Position numbers and translations under genes: made by a program
Shown: piece after piece, positions 61,966 to 64,000 of the stretch
Numbering within the stretch: the first letter of the stretch is position 1
Layout: every line of letters starts with the position of its first letter
Notes under the pieces: generated by a model
What the model was told of the DNA's origin: nothing
The model's input: only the letters and a program-made list of their open reading frames with translations
The model's database searches: none
Source of the DNA: Phycisphaerae bacterium
GTDB taxonomy: Bacteria; Planctomycetota; Phycisphaerae; UBA1845; Fen-1342
Direction of reading: 5' to 3'
DNA length: 64,000 nt
Assembly (NCBI GenBank): GCA_028279405.1
Contig: JANQNU010000076.1
Span: 1-64,000 of the forward strand

Positions 61966-62452
61966 CGCGGCATCTCCGATAACTGCAATGATCACCGATG
62001 GGACTCTTTCGCCTCCGGGCTGACTTGCAGTCAATTAGTATACCACCGTCGATGAACCGCGGAGAAAATGACACGAATTCGGCGTCACGCTCACTCGGCC
62101 CGACTTCCGCGGACAAAACCCGCCATGCGCGATCCGAATCTTCGGTGAAGAGACATGCCTTGCGCCCCCATCGACCGCTGTCCGCGCCAACGCGCGAGCG
62201 ACAGCGCCCACAGTATTCTGTGAGTCCGCAAGTTCCGGCACGCGGAGCCACTATATGCCGCGGGTCGAACCGCTCTTCATTAAGACACCGGCCGGCTGGG
62301 ACCTTTCGGCGCAATTGGCACACCGAGTGCATCGGCATGGTCGATCCGATGGAGCGGGTTGGTTGTTGGCCGGACTTCCGGGTGCCATGCTCGCTCTCCT
62401 GCCGCCAATCGTTCGACTCCGCCAGCAATCATCAGGTCTTGAGGATCTCGAG
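61966..62452. other. Divergent intergenic region
   Basis: 487 bases between the YWTD protein (minus) and the open-ended protein (plus). Holds the extended -10 promoter at 62037-62045 for the former; GAGGA at 62441-62445 is the ribosome site of the latter. The rest shows no gene or repeat I can support. Confidence 0.6.
62037..62045 (-). promoter_or_regulatory. Extended -10 promoter of the YWTD gene
   Basis: On the minus strand TGG-TATACT, a TGn-extended -10 box, about 70 bases before ATG 61965. No good -35 box, as is common with extended -10 promoters. Confidence 0.5.
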
Positions 62453-64000
62453 ATGACGCGCGTGAGTTCAAGATGGCGGTGGTCAGTCACGCTGGCGTGG
62501 CTCGGGTGTGCTTCAGCGGCGGCGCAGCAGATCCGGCTCGATGTGGTCGCGCTCTCTGGAGAGCCTGCGGTCGGAGCGGCACCGGGCGCGCACTTCAGTG
62601 GCCTGACCTCGGTCTGGAACCATGCGGTCATGGCCCCGCGGATCGACACGCGCGGGAACGTGACGTTTGTCGCGTTTGTCGCCGGCGCCCCCGGAACGTA
62701 TTCAGATCGCGTCGGGCTCTGGCAATGGAGCAGCGTCGCCCACACGCTTCGCTTGATCGCGCTCACTGGTGACCCGGCGCCGGAGACGGCGGAGGACGTG
62801 ACGTTTGCCGGCTTCCCGGACACCGTCCTGCCAGTCCCGCCAGAGGTCGCGGATGGCAACGTACTGTTCCAGGCAACGCTCAACGGACCGGGGGTCTCGG
62901 CTCAGAACGACGCCGGGTTGTGGCTCTTCGATGGGTCGGCCACGACGCGGGTCGCGCGCAATGGGGACGGGGCCCCCGGTTATCCCTCTGGCGTCAAGCT
63001 CGCATCGGTTGGCGGACAAGTCGCCGACGACGGAACGGTCCTCGTACGCGCGACACTCTGTGGCCCGAACATATTCTCCTGGAACGACGAGGCGCTCGGT
63101 CGCACGTCGCAGGACCGCACGATCTCGTGGTGGCTGCGCGAGTCTGACCCGGTACCGGGCGATCCGGAGCTACTGATCGGCAACCTCACTCAGCACGGCA
63201 CGTTGAGCATCGGGGATGCCACCATCAGTGCGAATGGCCGGCTCGCGATTCGCGCAAACGTCGTGGGCGTCGGCGTCTCGCGTCATAACGATGAGGTCGT
63301 CATCGCAGAGGAGGGCCTGGGGCCGGCGAGCATGATCGCGCGCGAAGGCGACCCGATCCCGACGCTGCCCGACGTGCACTTCGGCGGGACGGCGGCGGCG
63401 CTGCTGATTCGCGATCTGCAGATCAACGAATTCGGCATGGTTGCCTTCACCTGCCAGGTCGGCGACGCCGACACCAGCACCGTCGGCGGCCTTTCGAGCT
63501 GCCCGGGACCATTGGAGCCCTTCGCGATCGGCGCGCCGTTCACGCTACCCAGCGCCCTGGAACGCTTCACGACGATCGAATGCACAAAGCTGAATCCCGT
63601 GGGGCGGGTTGCTGTCGCGGCGCGAACTGCCGCGGATGACGCGGTGTTCCCGCCGATGAGCGGATTGTGGGTCGCCGCTGCCGGCACGCTGACCCCGAAG
63701 GTCTTGCCGCACGATCCGATCTCCGGCGCCCCGCTCCATCTGACTTTCCATGCCGTCAACCAGATCGTTGGGTTTTCGGGCAACGGGTGGATTGCAATGA
63801 CCGCAACCGTCGCCGCCGATTCGTCGCTTTCGACGGCGCTGATCGTCGTCTCTCCGACGGGCGAAACACACGTCATCGCCCGCGTCGGCGACTGGCTGCC
63901 GATCCGTAGCGACGATCGTCGACAGGTACTGCGGATCATCCCGGGCGGAACGAGCGCATCCGGCGACGTCGCATTCCGCGCGGACTTCGTTGACGGGGCG
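62453..64000 (+). CDS. Secreted repeat-rich protein, partial (runs off the right edge)
   Basis: Open to the window end (516 codons). Residues 1-25 are a signal peptide (SVTLAWLGCASAAAQQ). The rest consists of repeating beta-rich units with N-x-x-G-x-(V/M)-x-F and G-(D/E)-P-(A/I)-P motifs: DTRGNVTFVAFVAG, ALTGDPAPETA, ISANGRLAIRANV, REGDPIPTLP, INEFGMVAFTCQVG. This is a style of extracellular protein frequent in Planctomycetota, and its rhythm recalls the middle parts of the three dockerin paralogues. GAGGA lies seven bases before ATG 62453. The C-terminal anchor is not in the window. Function unknown. Confidence 0.8.
   Translation, partial: MTRVSSRWRWSVTLAWLGCASAAAQQIRLDVVALSGEPAVGAAPGAHFSGLTSVWNHAVMAPRIDTRGNVTFVAFVAGAPGTYSDRVGLWQWSSVAHTLRLIALTGDPAPETAEDVTFAGFPDTVLPVPPEVADGNVLFQATLNGPGVSAQNDAGLWLFDGSATTRVARNGDGAPGYPSGVKLASVGGQVADDGTVLVRATLCGPNIFSWNDEALGRTSQDRTISWWLRESDPVPGDPELLIGNLTQHGTLSIGDATISANGRLAIRANVVGVGVSRHNDEVVIAEEGLGPASMIAREGDPIPTLPDVHFGGTAAALLIRDLQINEFGMVAFTCQVGDADTSTVGGLSSCPGPLEPFAIGAPFTLPSALERFTTIECTKLNPVGRVAVAARTAADDAVFPPMSGLWVAAAGTLTPKVLPHDPISGAPLHLTFHAVNQIVGFSGNGWIAMTATVAADSSLSTALIVVSPTGETHVIARVGDWLPIRSDDRRQVLRIIPGGTSASGDVAFRADFVDGA

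Overview
The window is high-GC DNA from a bacterium that looks like a member of the Planctomycetota, probably a Phycisphaerae relative. Several secreted proteins carry sorting or attachment signals common in that phylum: two PEP-CTERM tails, one IPTL-like tail, three cysteine-bearing GC-type dockerins and two more ordinary dockerin-like ends. Two proteins carry the planctomycete-style 'VDGHAEF' type ending. Envelope genes (MlaD, a LpxL-like protein, MacAB-like efflux, DapF, PBP2/RodA) point to a Gram-negative envelope with DAP-type peptidoglycan. Taxonomy is inferred from protein style only; there is no rRNA gene here.

Layout. 1-6.2 kb: partial GT4 glycosyltransferase, MlaD, a receiver protein, a TIM-barrel enzyme, a secreted unknown, a flippase and a tRNA-Asp with its own promoter and terminator. 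6.4-10.3 kb: CheB-CheX-CheY and a PP2C-like protein that has lost metal ligands. 10.3-15.3 kb: dapF, an HD-GYP protein, a GT39-like protein and tilS. 15.6-22.8 kb: secreted-protein island with three tandem dockerin paralogues, a decayed fourth copy and a dockerin-bearing GHL10 glycosidase. 23-33 kb: 3-hydroxyanthranilate dioxygenase, PEP-CTERM protein, a three-gene overlapping set (LpxL-like, CPBP protease, small membrane protein), FIST-rnpA, GT2 with a BshC-like protein, and a large secreted dockerin protein. 33.2-37.4 kb: minus-strand operon Sua5/phosphatase fusion, rpiB, two crotonases, nadC. 37.7-42.9 kb: a flavin oxidoreductase/polyferredoxin fusion and a hybrid histidine kinase. 43-46.6 kb: mrdA-rodA. 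46.7-52.4 kb: nitroreductase, MacB-type permease and ATPase, adaptor, MATE pump. 52.7-57.9 kb: large membrane protein plus a GldA-like ABC exporter. 58-64 kb: secreted and membrane-anchored proteins and an open-ended secreted protein.

Genes are tightly packed, with many 4-base ATGA or GTGA overlaps. Intergenic gaps hold a family of short palindromic elements (perfect core copies at 1078, 24428, 46631 and 60723), two of which are followed by degenerate ~20-base tandem arrays. The 3-hydroxyanthranilate dioxygenase and NadC are consecutive enzymes from tryptophan-derived intermediates to NAD. The strongest candidates for something undescribed are the permuted flavoprotein-polyferredoxin fusion, the Sua5-phosphatase fusion beside rpiB, and the dockerin island with shared leaders and a covarying hairpin.
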